22,560 bases of DNA. Origin: a virus. The DNA lies in the IMG/VR virus record IMGVR_UViG_3300042540_000280, positions 1-22,560 of that record; one strand, written 5' to 3'. Under the pieces are notes generated by a model. It was not told where the DNA came from and searched no databases. It worked only from the letters and a program-made list of their open reading frames with translations. This document shows positions 14,001 through 19,696 of this stretch, in pieces; within the stretch, counting starts at the first letter, position 1, and every line of letters starts with the position of its first letter. The position numbers and the translations under genes are program-made.

Positions 14001-14883
14001 TTTCGGCGTCTCTTTGTCGGATCGCTTCAGCCGCCGCGGGCGCCGCCACTGCGGCGTCAAGAGACTCCGAAAGCTCGCCTGACCGCCTGATCAGCCGAGT
14101 AAGCCTCTGCTCCGCTGCCGCCGTGTCGATGTTCAGGATGCGGCGACTCTCGATGGTTGCCTGAACACGCTGGATCAGGTCATCAAGCCTCGCCAATTGC
14201 TGAACAGACCGGCCCACAGACCCGTCGTCAAGGACGCTCGCAGCCGCGCCCTGCGCCCGATTTCTTGCCGCCGCCGAAGCGGCCAGCGAGTCCCTGACTC
14301 GCGGGGCGACGAACGCCAGTTCACGCCCCCGCGGCCCGCTGCCTGCGATTGCCGACGCCTCCGCCAGCCTGTCGGCGGCCTGCGCTGCCTGCTCGGCCTT
14401 GAGGCGGATACGCTCAAAGCTCCTCTCGCCAACAGTGCCACCGCGATTCAGCACAGCCGACAAGTTCTCGGCGCTTCGCTGGGCCGACCTCATGGCGGGC
14501 TCGAAGGCCGTCTGGACGCTGGCCGAAAGGCGCTCCACCGTCCTCGCTGCGGCGCCCAGCGGCTGGTTGACCTCAGAGGCCGCTCGCTGAATCCTCTTGA
14601 ACTGCTCGACCGCCTGAGTCAGCGACGCGAAGGTGGATGTGTCGAACCCCTTGAACGACAGCCGCTGCGACGCGACAGCCTGAAGGGCGCGTGATACCTT
14701 CTGAGACTCGGTGTAGATGCCCCGAAGAGAAGTCGCCGCAGACCGCTCTGCCGACTTGAGCGACGACTCCATCGCCGACGCGAACGAGCGAACCTCCTTC
14801 GCCGACGCATTCAACTTGCTGTTGAAGTCGGAGGTGTTCGCCGTTACCAGCGCCGAGATTTTGCCGAGATACGCTTTTGCCAT
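11002..14883 (-). CDS. Tail tape measure protein
   Basis: This 1293-residue protein is by far the largest in the window and directly follows the G/G-T chaperones, the standard siphovirus place for the tape measure. It starts MAKAYLGKISALVTANTSDFN and is dominated by Ala/Arg/Glu/Gln-rich helix and coiled coil. A hydrophobic patch (about 625-660, including GLIAGVSAAITG) is typical of tape measures that insert into the host envelope. At the family rule of about 0.15 nm per residue it would specify a tail of roughly 190 nm. Residues 293-384 hold a tandem 33-residue repeat. The ATG at 14883 has AAGGA about 7 nt upstream and lies 4 bp after the chaperone stop. No peptidase or muramidase domain is apparent. 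Confidence 0.93.
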   Translation of the reverse strand: MAKAYLGKISALVTANTSDFNSKLNASAKEVRSFASAMESSLKSAERSAATSLRGIYTESQKVSRALQAVASQRLSFKGFDTSTFASLTQAVEQFKRIQRAASEVNQPLGAAARTVERLSASVQTAFEPAMRSAQRSAENLSAVLNRGGTVGERSFERIRLKAEQAAQAADRLAEASAIAGSGPRGRELAFVAPRVRDSLAASAAARNRAQGAAASVLDDGSVGRSVQQLARLDDLIQRVQATIESRRILNIDTAAAEQRLTRLIRRSGELSESLDAAVAAPAAAEAIRQRDAEIAAAEGQFSRRATPVGDLLRLRQEEERRRRDAEIAAAEGQFSRRATPVGDLLRLRQEEERRRRDAEIAEAQGRFSQRATPIDTAGDLERQARSRMGGDIPGGAGPLGGQLEVGRQVDNVINRVTAARQQLDTLPDPLRTALIPALQRATDQASTLARQGFGATAAQIRNAANEAERFEQRVARSQRALDFGQQFGGAGRRGLEFGLQAQSLQGYTAQLQVLQRTLSGVSTQARGPALDAFNRLRTAIATAADSGTIDLEQTRRQINGVAQDAIRAAAAAAGISPDRLNRQFQRAGDIGRGAFGNIGLGVQQAVFAIDDFFSVTGGLDQRIRAAGNNISQLGFVLGGTTGLIAGVSAAITGQLIVAYIKWANSGKTTEIQANALTSALEKQRTVAEGLRSALESLGRGLAGDVFSNAGRDARQFAEEIAKLRRESAEARADAAAATDPRSLDVEARKSVVAESLKTETNSARAEFLRTSLGDLEAARIRVRKSIADTPAPTADQTRQLLQDTAARLRRANELAAGSPFRDRSRLARQTLLEQDARRVNEGDTFGDILQRRNIVRGQLSSVGAIQPRGPFGASDRIDLSGELEKLRSQLSLLDRSLSQLNDESFIRAAQSINNASELIAKGQNEAAKAFDQGVPGARKLENDLDSLGARLRAARDQLVDAAKIEDPQERNAAQSSAQTEIKAVSDAISARDREIKAIDAARRSVELFASAFDRVRQEAESNFQSAQAAADQARGDDLERRVPRGNPSPERARAERDLESQRVLRDNVRRETALAEERARQDEGIRRREGRIAEIDSQLNGKDVLNQGQRNDLIAERERLRAENDAAVQRAVDNDPAVRNARDASNFEERRRQAQERGFQARKTPAQRAGEELARTINDIQRTFNGGAREFLDNAAPAQRRAVEEAQRQTAPAIFNLADEVQNAVLQGPSRAALQATDVSTVQGASELNRLLRGDDSARNQNLVELQKQSASLSELVAIAKANTGNLPGMFD
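13732..14007 (-). repeat. Tandem 99-bp repeat in the tape measure gene
   Basis: Two full 99-bp units (14007-13909 and 13908-13810) encode the same 33 residues (AEIAAAEGQFSRRATPVG...). They differ at only 3 bases, all silent. A diverged third copy of about 26 residues follows (AEIAEAQGRFSQRATPI). Each unit adds 33 helical residues, so unit gain or loss would change tail length in frame. Confidence 0.9.
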
Positions 14884-14887
14884 CGCC

Positions 14888-15202
14888 TCATCCTTGAGGT
14901 GCCTGGAGCTTCATCAGCTCGGCGAAAATCTGGTCGTTCGTCTGCTCTGGTTTGATCGCTCGGGGGATGAACACCGACTCTTCGGGGATGTCCTTACGCT
15001 TGTAGTTGCCGGAGGAGGCCATGATGATCCGGCATATCCTCGCGGTCTGAGCCCAATGGTCGGGGAGTGGATACCGCTGGTCGAAGGCGTACCACTCCGC
15101 GATCTCTTCGCTGTCAACCTCCTGTAGCAACCTCTTGACCGACATCCCCAGGCACAGGGCCAAGCGGAGGTAGAACCTCCGCTCGGGCCTGTCGGTCATC
15201 AT
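14888..15202 (-). CDS. Tail assembly chaperone T part (G-T frameshift extension)
   Basis: From ATG 15202 this encodes 104 residues (MMTDRPERRFYLRLALC ... DQIFAELMKLQAPQG), which fits the family of phage T-type tail chaperone domains (the stretch EIAEWYAFDQRYPLPDHW is characteristic of this slot). In the frameshifted product the frame is entered earlier, through GGG-AAA-AGA at 15211-15203, adding one Arg before the first Met. The fused protein would be about 216 residues (111 from G plus 105). T domains bind the tape measure and recruit tail tube subunits during assembly. It lies immediately upstream of the tape measure, as in lambda-like phages. It could also be made independently by ATGA coupling. 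Confidence 0.82.
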   Translation of the reverse strand: MMTDRPERRFYLRLALCLGMSVKRLLQEVDSEEIAEWYAFDQRYPLPDHWAQTARICRIIMASSGNYKRKDIPEESVFIPRAIKPEQTNDQIFAELMKLQAPQG

Positions 15203-15537
15203 TCTTTTCCCAGGTTCTCCACGGCCTCCTGCGTGAAGGCGTTGATCTTCCACGCCGTCTCGAAGACGCGGTTGAGGACGACGCTCGACTTCTTGCCGAG
15301 TTCCTTGGCGTCCTCGTCCTTGAAGAGCCGGTCGCCCTTCTCGTCGCAGAGGCACAGCACGAGGAACCGAACGCGGAACGACTTCATCTTCTGTTCCGCG
15401 TAGGAGTCCTCGAAGGCGTCGCGGTCGGTGCCGCTGATGATCTTGATGTAGTAGTCGCCGCCCCACTCGGGGATCGCCACCTTCTCGATCTTGATGTCGT
15501 CGGCGGCGAGGATGCGGCTGCGGAGGTCGAGGGCCAT
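15199..15537 (-). CDS. Tail assembly chaperone G-like protein
   Basis: This 112-residue protein starts MALDLRSRILAADDIKIEKV at ATG 15537, with GGAG upstream. It contains VAIPEWGGDYYIKIISG and a helical DAFEDSYAEQ segment, the pattern of phage tail assembly chaperones that sit between the tail tube and tape measure genes. It folds around the tape measure during tail assembly and is usually absent from the virion. The last codons contain the -1 slippery heptamer, so a fraction of ribosomes should make the G-T fusion. Product ratio is normally set by slip efficiency. The two functions are read jointly from motif, position and frameshift site. Confidence 0.85.
   Translation of the reverse strand: MALDLRSRILAADDIKIEKVAIPEWGGDYYIKIISGTDRDAFEDSYAEQKMKSFRVRFLVLCLCDEKGDRLFKDEDAKELGKKSSVVLNRVFETAWKINAFTQEAVENLGKE
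15205..15211 (-). promoter_or_regulatory. -1 frameshift slippery heptamer GGGAAAA
   Basis: At the end of the G gene, the zero-frame codons CTG-GGA-AAA-GAA-TGA contain G-GGA-AAA. This is the canonical X-XXY-YYZ arrangement, and the stop follows two codons later. Slipping back one base reads GGG-AAA-AGA-ATG-ATG straight into the T frame. Lambda uses the closely related G-GGA-AAG at the same place. The reading phase was checked base by base. Confidence 0.85.
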
Positions 15538-15555
15538 GCTGCTAGGACTCCAGGG

Positions 15556-15963
15556 TCAGTAGGGGATGTTGTTCATCACGAAAGTCATTCGGCCGCGCAT
15601 GAAGTCGCCCGCGGCCAGTTCGGTTCCGGCGCTCTCGAGCACCGCCTCGGACTGCACAACGAACGCCGCAGAGTTGGCGATCGTCAGCGTCCCCACCTGG
15701 CCGCCGCTGCTGCCATTGAAGGTCGTCAGCGGCACAGCACGGGCAAGCTCCGTCGAGTCGCGGAGATACTCGATCGTGACCTTCGCCGGGGACAGAATGT
15801 CCCCCGTGGCGACCATCTTGCGGCCCCCAAGGGGGTCGCCGACCTGGGTCATGTCGACGATCTCCGGCGTCGCCTCCTCGACGGAGATCGACAGAACCTT
15901 CGCGGTGAAGGTTCCGCCGGCATCCTGGAATGCGAACGTCGTCCCTTGCGACGAGATAGCCAC
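15556..15963 (-). CDS. Tail tube-like protein, copy B
   Basis: This 135-residue protein starts at GTG 15963. It shares a framework with its neighbour encoded at 15987-16319: S-x-QG-x-TF-x-F near the N-terminus, a V-x-I-x-Y strand in the middle and GDF-x-RG-x-x-TF near the C-terminus. It is larger because of insertions after the QG motif and in the second half. Tail tube proteins (lambda gpV, HK97 major tail protein) are beta-sandwiches stacked as hexamers, and this position before G/T fits. Which of the two copies builds the tube, and whether the other is a terminator or minor tube subunit, is open. Confidence 0.78.
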   Translation of the reverse strand: MAISSQGTTFAFQDAGGTFTAKVLSISVEEATPEIVDMTQVGDPLGGRKMVATGDILSPAKVTIEYLRDSTELARAVPLTTFNGSSGGQVGTLTIANSAAFVVQSEAVLESAGTELAAGDFMRGRMTFVMNNIPY

Positions 15964-15986
15964 AGACGCCTCCCGTCAAGCAGACG

Positions 15987-16319
15987 TCAGGAGAGGCGGA
16001 ACGTGGCCGACCCCCGGATGAAGTCGCCGACAGAGCCGCCCAGCGACGCCTGCGACACCGTCGCATTGCCGCTGAAAGACATCGGCCCGCTGATCGAGAG
16101 GGCGCCGGACGAACCCGCCGAGAGGATGGTCGTGTTGATGTAGTCGATCTGGACTTCGCGCTCGGTCGCGAACCCGCCGACGAACACCCGCCGGCCGTTG
16201 GCGGCGATGCCGAGGTGGGTCGCGTCGAGGAGGTCTTGCGAGTCATTGACCTGAACCGAGGTGACGGTGACCGCGGAGCCACCGAACGTGAACGTAAGTC
16301 CCTGTGCCGACGTTCCCAT
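15987..16319 (-). CDS. Tail tube-like protein, copy A
   Basis: This 110-residue protein starts MGTSAQGLTFTFGG at ATG 16319 with a strong AAGGAGG Shine-Dalgarno. It is beta-rich throughout (VTVTSVQVNDSQDLLDATHL; EREVQIDYINTTIL) and has the same S-x-QG-x-TF, VQIDY and GDFIRGSATF landmarks as copy B downstream. The strong ribosome binding site suggests high expression, consistent with a major tail protein, though length is short for a classic tube subunit. The pair appears to be a tandem duplication that has diverged. Confidence 0.78.
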   Translation of the reverse strand: MGTSAQGLTFTFGGSAVTVTSVQVNDSQDLLDATHLGIAANGRRVFVGGFATEREVQIDYINTTILSAGSSGALSISGPMSFSGNATVSQASLGGSVGDFIRGSATFRLS

Positions 16320-16340
16320 GTATCGCGCCTCCTTGCGCTA

Positions 16341-16769
16341 CTAAGTGGCAGATTCCTGCCAGGTGACCTGATACAGTTGTCTGACCTCGTAGGCTGGGGG
16401 CAACTGAGCCCCGGCAACCGTCGGGTCGAGGAAGTCGTCCGTTTCGGACACCAACCTCATATCTTCTATCGTAGCATTCGCCATCGTGCCGGTGTGACCA
16501 TCGAGGGCCAGGCGAACCTCGTCAGCCAGCGTGCGGACGGTGTCGTAGGACAGCGCCCACGACGATATCTGGAGGTTCACGGTCGGCATGAAGATCGGCC
16601 CGCCCAGCGACGACTCGCGGGCGATGTTCGCCCGCCGGTAGACGATGAACGGCAGGCTCGCCCCGGTCTTCGGCACGGCGATGGGGTAGACCTGGAAGCC
16701 GACGAGCCGCGCCACGCCGGGGGTCGACACCAGCCGGAGGTAGATGTGCTTTTCTGGTGAGATGAGCAT
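16341..16769 (-). CDS. Tail completion protein, DUF3168-like
   Basis: This 142-residue protein contains GFQVYPIAVPKTGASLPFIVYRR followed by an FMPTVNLQISSWALSYDTVRTLADEVRLAL stretch (about 60-90). This is the pattern of the DUF3168 tail completion family related to SPP1 gp17, which caps the tail for joining to the head. It overlaps the gp10-like gene as TGATG, and the head-to-tail order (gp6, closure, gp10, DUF3168, tube) matches HK97-like phages closely. Start MLISPEKHIYLRLV is at ATG 16769. Confidence 0.85.
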   Translation of the reverse strand: MLISPEKHIYLRLVSTPGVARLVGFQVYPIAVPKTGASLPFIVYRRANIARESSLGGPIFMPTVNLQISSWALSYDTVRTLADEVRLALDGHTGTMANATIEDMRLVSETDDFLDPTVAGAQLPPAYEVRQLYQVTWQESAT

Positions 16770-17539
16770 CAGGTGTACCTGTTGATCTGGGCCTGGATGG
16801 CGGCGAACAGGATGTCCTGCACCTCTTTGTGGTTCGCCGTGATGGTGTCTTCCATCGGATGGTACGCCGGCATCGGGTCGATGCTTTCGCCGGGGCCGAG
16901 GGTGATGGGGTGCTGCTTCCCGTTGCCGTCGAGGGCGAAGTCGTGCGAATACCCCTTGCCGCGGCCGGCCTGGCGGGTCGGCTCGTTTATGCTCCCCATG
17001 AGGAAGTAGTAGCCGCGGCCTTTGCGGGCGAACTCCTCGTCGTTAAGCGTCCCCGTCCGCTTCATCTTCCCGTTGATGGCCTGGTGGACGTTGACGTAGG
17101 TACGGCGGCCCTGCGTGCCCGGCCGCCGCCGGCCCGTTCCGAACTCCACGAGCCAGGCGTGGTTGCCGCTGCCGTCGCGCTCGTCGGCCCCCTTGTTGCC
17201 GGTGCTCTGGGGGCCGGTGATCGACACGCCAACCTGGCCGTCGCGGTAGTCCTTGCTGATCGTCTTCACGCTCTTGGCGAGGTTGCCGGTCGCGCCGCCG
17301 CTCTTCGCAGAAAACGGCCTCGACACCAGAATCTTGTAGTCGTCGCGAATGGGCTTCGACGCCTGGAAGGTGATCTTCTTCAGGAGGCCGGGCAGCTCGA
17401 GGACGCCGGCGACGCGGGCCAGCTCTTGGGCCAGCTCGCGGGCGCCGGCCGTCTGGATGGTGACGAAGCCGCTGGTCTTCTGGATCGACGACTCGCCGCC
17501 GACGACGCGCGGTGCTCCGAGGCCACGTTCGATCGCCAT
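16769..17539 (-). CDS. HK97 gp10-like head-tail joining protein
   Basis: This 256-residue protein starts MAIERGLGAPRVVGG at ATG 17539, overlapping the closure gene stop as TGATG. It has the gp10 signature elements: GNLAKSVKTISKDYRDGQVGVSI, NHAWLVEFGTGRRR (near 130) and a late DPMPAYHPMEDTI. In most gp10 proteins the VEFGT and PA-x-P segments are close together. Here they are separated by about 75 residues that include GKMKRTGTLNDEEFARKG and GYYFLMGSINEPTRQ, so an inserted subdomain is likely. A much longer in-frame extension to 18052 runs through two other genes and is rejected. The role is in neck or tail completion. Confidence 0.85.
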   Translation of the reverse strand: MAIERGLGAPRVVGGESSIQKTSGFVTIQTAGARELAQELARVAGVLELPGLLKKITFQASKPIRDDYKILVSRPFSAKSGGATGNLAKSVKTISKDYRDGQVGVSITGPQSTGNKGADERDGSGNHAWLVEFGTGRRRPGTQGRRTYVNVHQAINGKMKRTGTLNDEEFARKGRGYYFLMGSINEPTRQAGRGKGYSHDFALDGNGKQHPITLGPGESIDPMPAYHPMEDTITANHKEVQDILFAAIQAQINRYT

Positions 17540-17856
17540 CAGATGACCTCCCTGACGAGGAGTTCGGTCATCGTGCGATCGATGCGGTCGGTGATGCTCG
17601 CCACCTCCATCGTCTTGCCGCGCCACTGCACGCGGTACTGGTAGGTGACGCTCGGCCGGTGGCGGATGCGGATGCGATGCGTCGCCACGACGTCGGCTTG
17701 CTGGGCCTGGAGGATGTCCTTGGCCGCCAGCCCCTCGACCTCGGCCCACACCGTCGCCTCCGCGGTGAACGTCAGCGTGGCTTCGCCCATAGGGCTGCGA
17801 GACTCGCTCGGAGCCAGGAGGCTGACCCGCTCGTTCATGCGGCCGGCGGAAATCAC
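17539..17856 (-). CDS. Head closure / head-tail adaptor protein
   Basis: This 105-residue protein starts at GTG 17856 (MISAGRMNERVSLLAPSE) in a GTGA overlap. The opening G-x-[LM]-x-x-RV-x-[IL]-x-x-P, the VWAEVEGLAAKDI segment and the RIRHRPSVTYQYRVQWRGKTMEVASI strand pattern are characteristic of the SPP1 gp16/HK97 head closure family. These proteins form a ring below the connector that seals packaged DNA until the tail docks. Length is normal for the family. Confidence 0.87.
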   Translation of the reverse strand: MISAGRMNERVSLLAPSESRSPMGEATLTFTAEATVWAEVEGLAAKDILQAQQADVVATHRIRIRHRPSVTYQYRVQWRGKTMEVASITDRIDRTMTELLVREVI

Positions 17857-18362
17857 GAGACGGTTCCCTCGCCGATGAGGACGATTTCGTAGGTTGCGCC
17901 GGGGGCGCCCGACACCCGCAGCTTGTTGCCCGCGGCCACTGCAATTCCGGCCGCCGACGGGTCGCAGACGAACACGGCGGCGCCCTTGGATAGCGTGTAC
18001 CCGCTGTCAAACGATGTTGGGGTTCCCGTCCACGGCGATGACGGTGCCACATCGCCCTGCTGGTCGCGCCCCAGAGAAATGCCGCCGTCTGCCGCCGAGG
18101 TGTTCCTGATGTACAGAGCCTTGATCGACGAGAAGGCGACGGTTCCTCGATCGTCGGCCAATGCGGTCAGGACGAGGTCGTCGACCTCGCTGACGCCGAT
18201 GGCCCTGGTGCCGCTCCAGGTGACCTGCGCCTGGTTGGCGGCTGTGCCATTGCTGAAGAACGCCGCGAACGTCGCCGGCGTGACCCGCATCTGAGTCGAC
18301 ATTTCGTCGCTGGTCGTCTCGTGCGACACCAGAGACAAGGAAGCCTGCGCTGTCAGCGGCAT
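17853..18362 (-). CDS. Beta-sandwich phage structural protein (paralog group member 2)
   Basis: This 169-residue protein starts MPLTAQASLSLVSHETTSDE at ATG 18362, one base after the upstream stop. Key segments are IKALYIRNTSAADGGISLG, YTLSKGAAVFVC and NKLRVSGAPGATYEIVLIG. The same strand order occurs in the next upstream protein (LCVRNLSSSN, RIGGPSGTEYEIHIMG), and a shorter version occurs in the protein at 10618-10986. It is probably a head or neck decoration protein; binding partner unknown. It is inserted in the otherwise standard connector-to-closure gene order. Confidence 0.68.
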   Translation of the reverse strand: MPLTAQASLSLVSHETTSDEMSTQMRVTPATFAAFFSNGTAANQAQVTWSGTRAIGVSEVDDLVLTALADDRGTVAFSSIKALYIRNTSAADGGISLGRDQQGDVAPSSPWTGTPTSFDSGYTLSKGAAVFVCDPSAAGIAVAAGNKLRVSGAPGATYEIVLIGEGTVS

Positions 18363-18363
18363 A

Positions 18364-18852
18364 TCAGTTCCCCATGATGTGGATTTCGTATTCCGTCCCG
18401 CTCGGGCCGCCGATCCGCAGGAGGCTTCCGCCGGTCGTGGTGGCGAACCCCGTCGAGTTTGGGCAGGAGAGCAGGAACGAACCCAGCGGGCGGATCGGGT
18501 AGCCCCGCAGCGACAGCGAGCCGAGGTTGACCATCGGCGAGAAGTTCCACGAGACGACGTCGGTGGCGAAGTTTCTGAACTCCGCGCCGTTCCATCCTGC
18601 GGTCATCCCGATGGCGTTGGACGACGACAGATTCCTGACGCACAGCACCTTGACGTTGGACACGCCGGCCGCCGACAGGTCGATGTCGTCGTGGCCTTCA
18701 GCGCCGCACGCTCTGCGGTCGCTCCACACCACGGTGCAGTCGCCGACGTCCAGCACGAACCGGAGTGGGTGGTTCTTGATCGACGACGTCAGGCCGCTGG
18801 TGACGACTTCCCTGGCGTCGATGTCAACCGCCACCGCGGCCTCGACGCTCAT
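18364..18852 (-). CDS. Beta-sandwich phage structural protein (paralog group member 3)
   Basis: This 162-residue protein starts MSVEAAVAVDIDAREVVTSG at ATG 18852, overlapping the gp6-like stop as ATGA. It ends LLRIGGPSGTEYEIHIMGN, matching the LRVSGAPGATYEIVLIG end of the downstream protein nearly position for position. It also shares the NVKVLCVRNLS strand. The two are adjacent and likely arose by tandem duplication. Virion surface or head-joint location is inferred from fold and neighbours only. A longer in-frame reading to 19236 lies inside the gp6-like gene and is rejected. Confidence 0.68.
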   Translation of the reverse strand: MSVEAAVAVDIDAREVVTSGLTSSIKNHPLRFVLDVGDCTVVWSDRRACGAEGHDDIDLSAAGVSNVKVLCVRNLSSSNAIGMTAGWNGAEFRNFATDVVSWNFSPMVNLGSLSLRGYPIRPLGSFLLSCPNSTGFATTTGGSLLRIGGPSGTEYEIHIMGN

Positions 18853-19502
18853 CTGTACCCGCCCCAGCCGCTCGCGGCGAGCAGCGTGTCGAAGGTGCCG
18901 GGGATGGTGACCATCTGGAGGTTCGCGGCCGTCACCGGCTCCCGGTTGGCGTACCAGTGGGCCACGAGGAGCAGAATGAGGTGCCGGAGGGTGGCTGGGC
19001 AGTTGGCCCCGCTGGCCCCGTAGCCGGCCGTCCAGCGCACGGTGACGCTGTTCTCGTCGCCCCGTACCGCCGGCCACACGCCGGAGTACAGCGGGTAGAT
19101 GCGGCCTGGGGTGACGTAGGAGTCGGCCTGGAAGCCGGCCACGCTCGTGATGGTGTTGTTGGTGCCGCCCTCGTCGCGGTAGATGACGGTGACGGTCTGA
19201 GCCGCCATCGGCGGGCGCGGCAGCGTCAGTTCCCACAAGGGAAAGCAGTCGTAGCGAGCCTCCCAGACGGTCGTGATCATCGAAATGTCGAGGATGTCCT
19301 CGACATACAGCCTGGCCGCCGTGATCAGCGTAGACAGGTAGGCATTGTCGTCGTCGATGTCGACGCGGCAGTGGGCCTTCGCTTCGGCGAGCGTCACGGG
19401 CTCGACGGCCGGCTCGGTGAACCGCCGCAAGCTGCGATACGGCGTGATGCCGACGCTCGGCGTCTCAGGCGTGACGTAGACGATTCCTGCCCCGGTGGTC
19501 AT
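18849..19502 (-). CDS. gp6-like head-tail connector protein
   Basis: This 217-residue protein has FTEPAVEPVTLAEAKAHCRVD followed by DDNAYLSTLITAARLYVEDI (about 28-70). This is the helical signature of HK97 gp6/SPP1 gp15-type connectors, which bind beneath the portal. The C-terminal region (VTVRWTAGYG, ATLRHLILLLVAHWYANREP) also matches the family, where a long helix packs against the portal. It overlaps its neighbours on both sides by ATGA-type junctions. It is of normal length. Confidence 0.9.
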   Translation of the reverse strand: MTTGAGIVYVTPETPSVGITPYRSLRRFTEPAVEPVTLAEAKAHCRVDIDDDNAYLSTLITAARLYVEDILDISMITTVWEARYDCFPLWELTLPRPPMAAQTVTVIYRDEGGTNNTITSVAGFQADSYVTPGRIYPLYSGVWPAVRGDENSVTVRWTAGYGASGANCPATLRHLILLLVAHWYANREPVTAANLQMVTIPGTFDTLLAASGWGGYR

Positions 19503-19696
19503 GGCTGCCTCTTCCTTGGCTTCCTGTCGATCGTTGCCCGTTCAGCCCGCTGCTCGACGGCGGCCGTCTCGACGACGCGCTCCTCGACCGGGACGACCAG
19601 CCCGCGGGCGACGAAGATGCGTGCCGCACCGTCGCCCCACTCGAACTCCTGGCCGACCTTGTAGCCGCCGAACGCCTTCGCGACGCGAACCTTCAT
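19499..19696 (-). CDS. Small hypothetical protein between glycosyltransferase and connector
   Basis: This 65-residue protein starts MKVRVAKAFGGYKVGQEFEW at ATG 19696, chosen because it overlaps the glycosyltransferase stop as ATGA; an in-frame ATG at 19711 is possible but less coupled. It has an SH3-like beta start (FGGYKVGQEFEWGDGAARI) and a long charged C-terminus ending RKPRKRQP. Similar short proteins occur beside connector genes in phages, but I cannot name the family. The stop overlaps the connector gene start. Confidence 0.65.
   Translation of the reverse strand: MKVRVAKAFGGYKVGQEFEWGDGAARIFVARGLVVPVEERVVETAAVEQRAERATIDRKPRKRQP

Noticed and set aside
13732-14007. Repeat cluster considered as a CRISPR-like array
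   Set aside because: The units are 99-bp, directly adjacent, in frame and translated as a coiled-coil segment. There are no spacers.
15542-16417. Minus-strand frame of 291 codons across both tail-tube-like genes
   Set aside because: It is out of frame with two genes that have good starts and clear mutual similarity. The translation is Arg/Ser/Pro-rich low-complexity.
17540-18052. N-terminal extension of the gp10-like gene to 18052
   Set aside because: It would run through the head closure gene and part of another gene. The TGATG overlap at 17539 gives a natural start.
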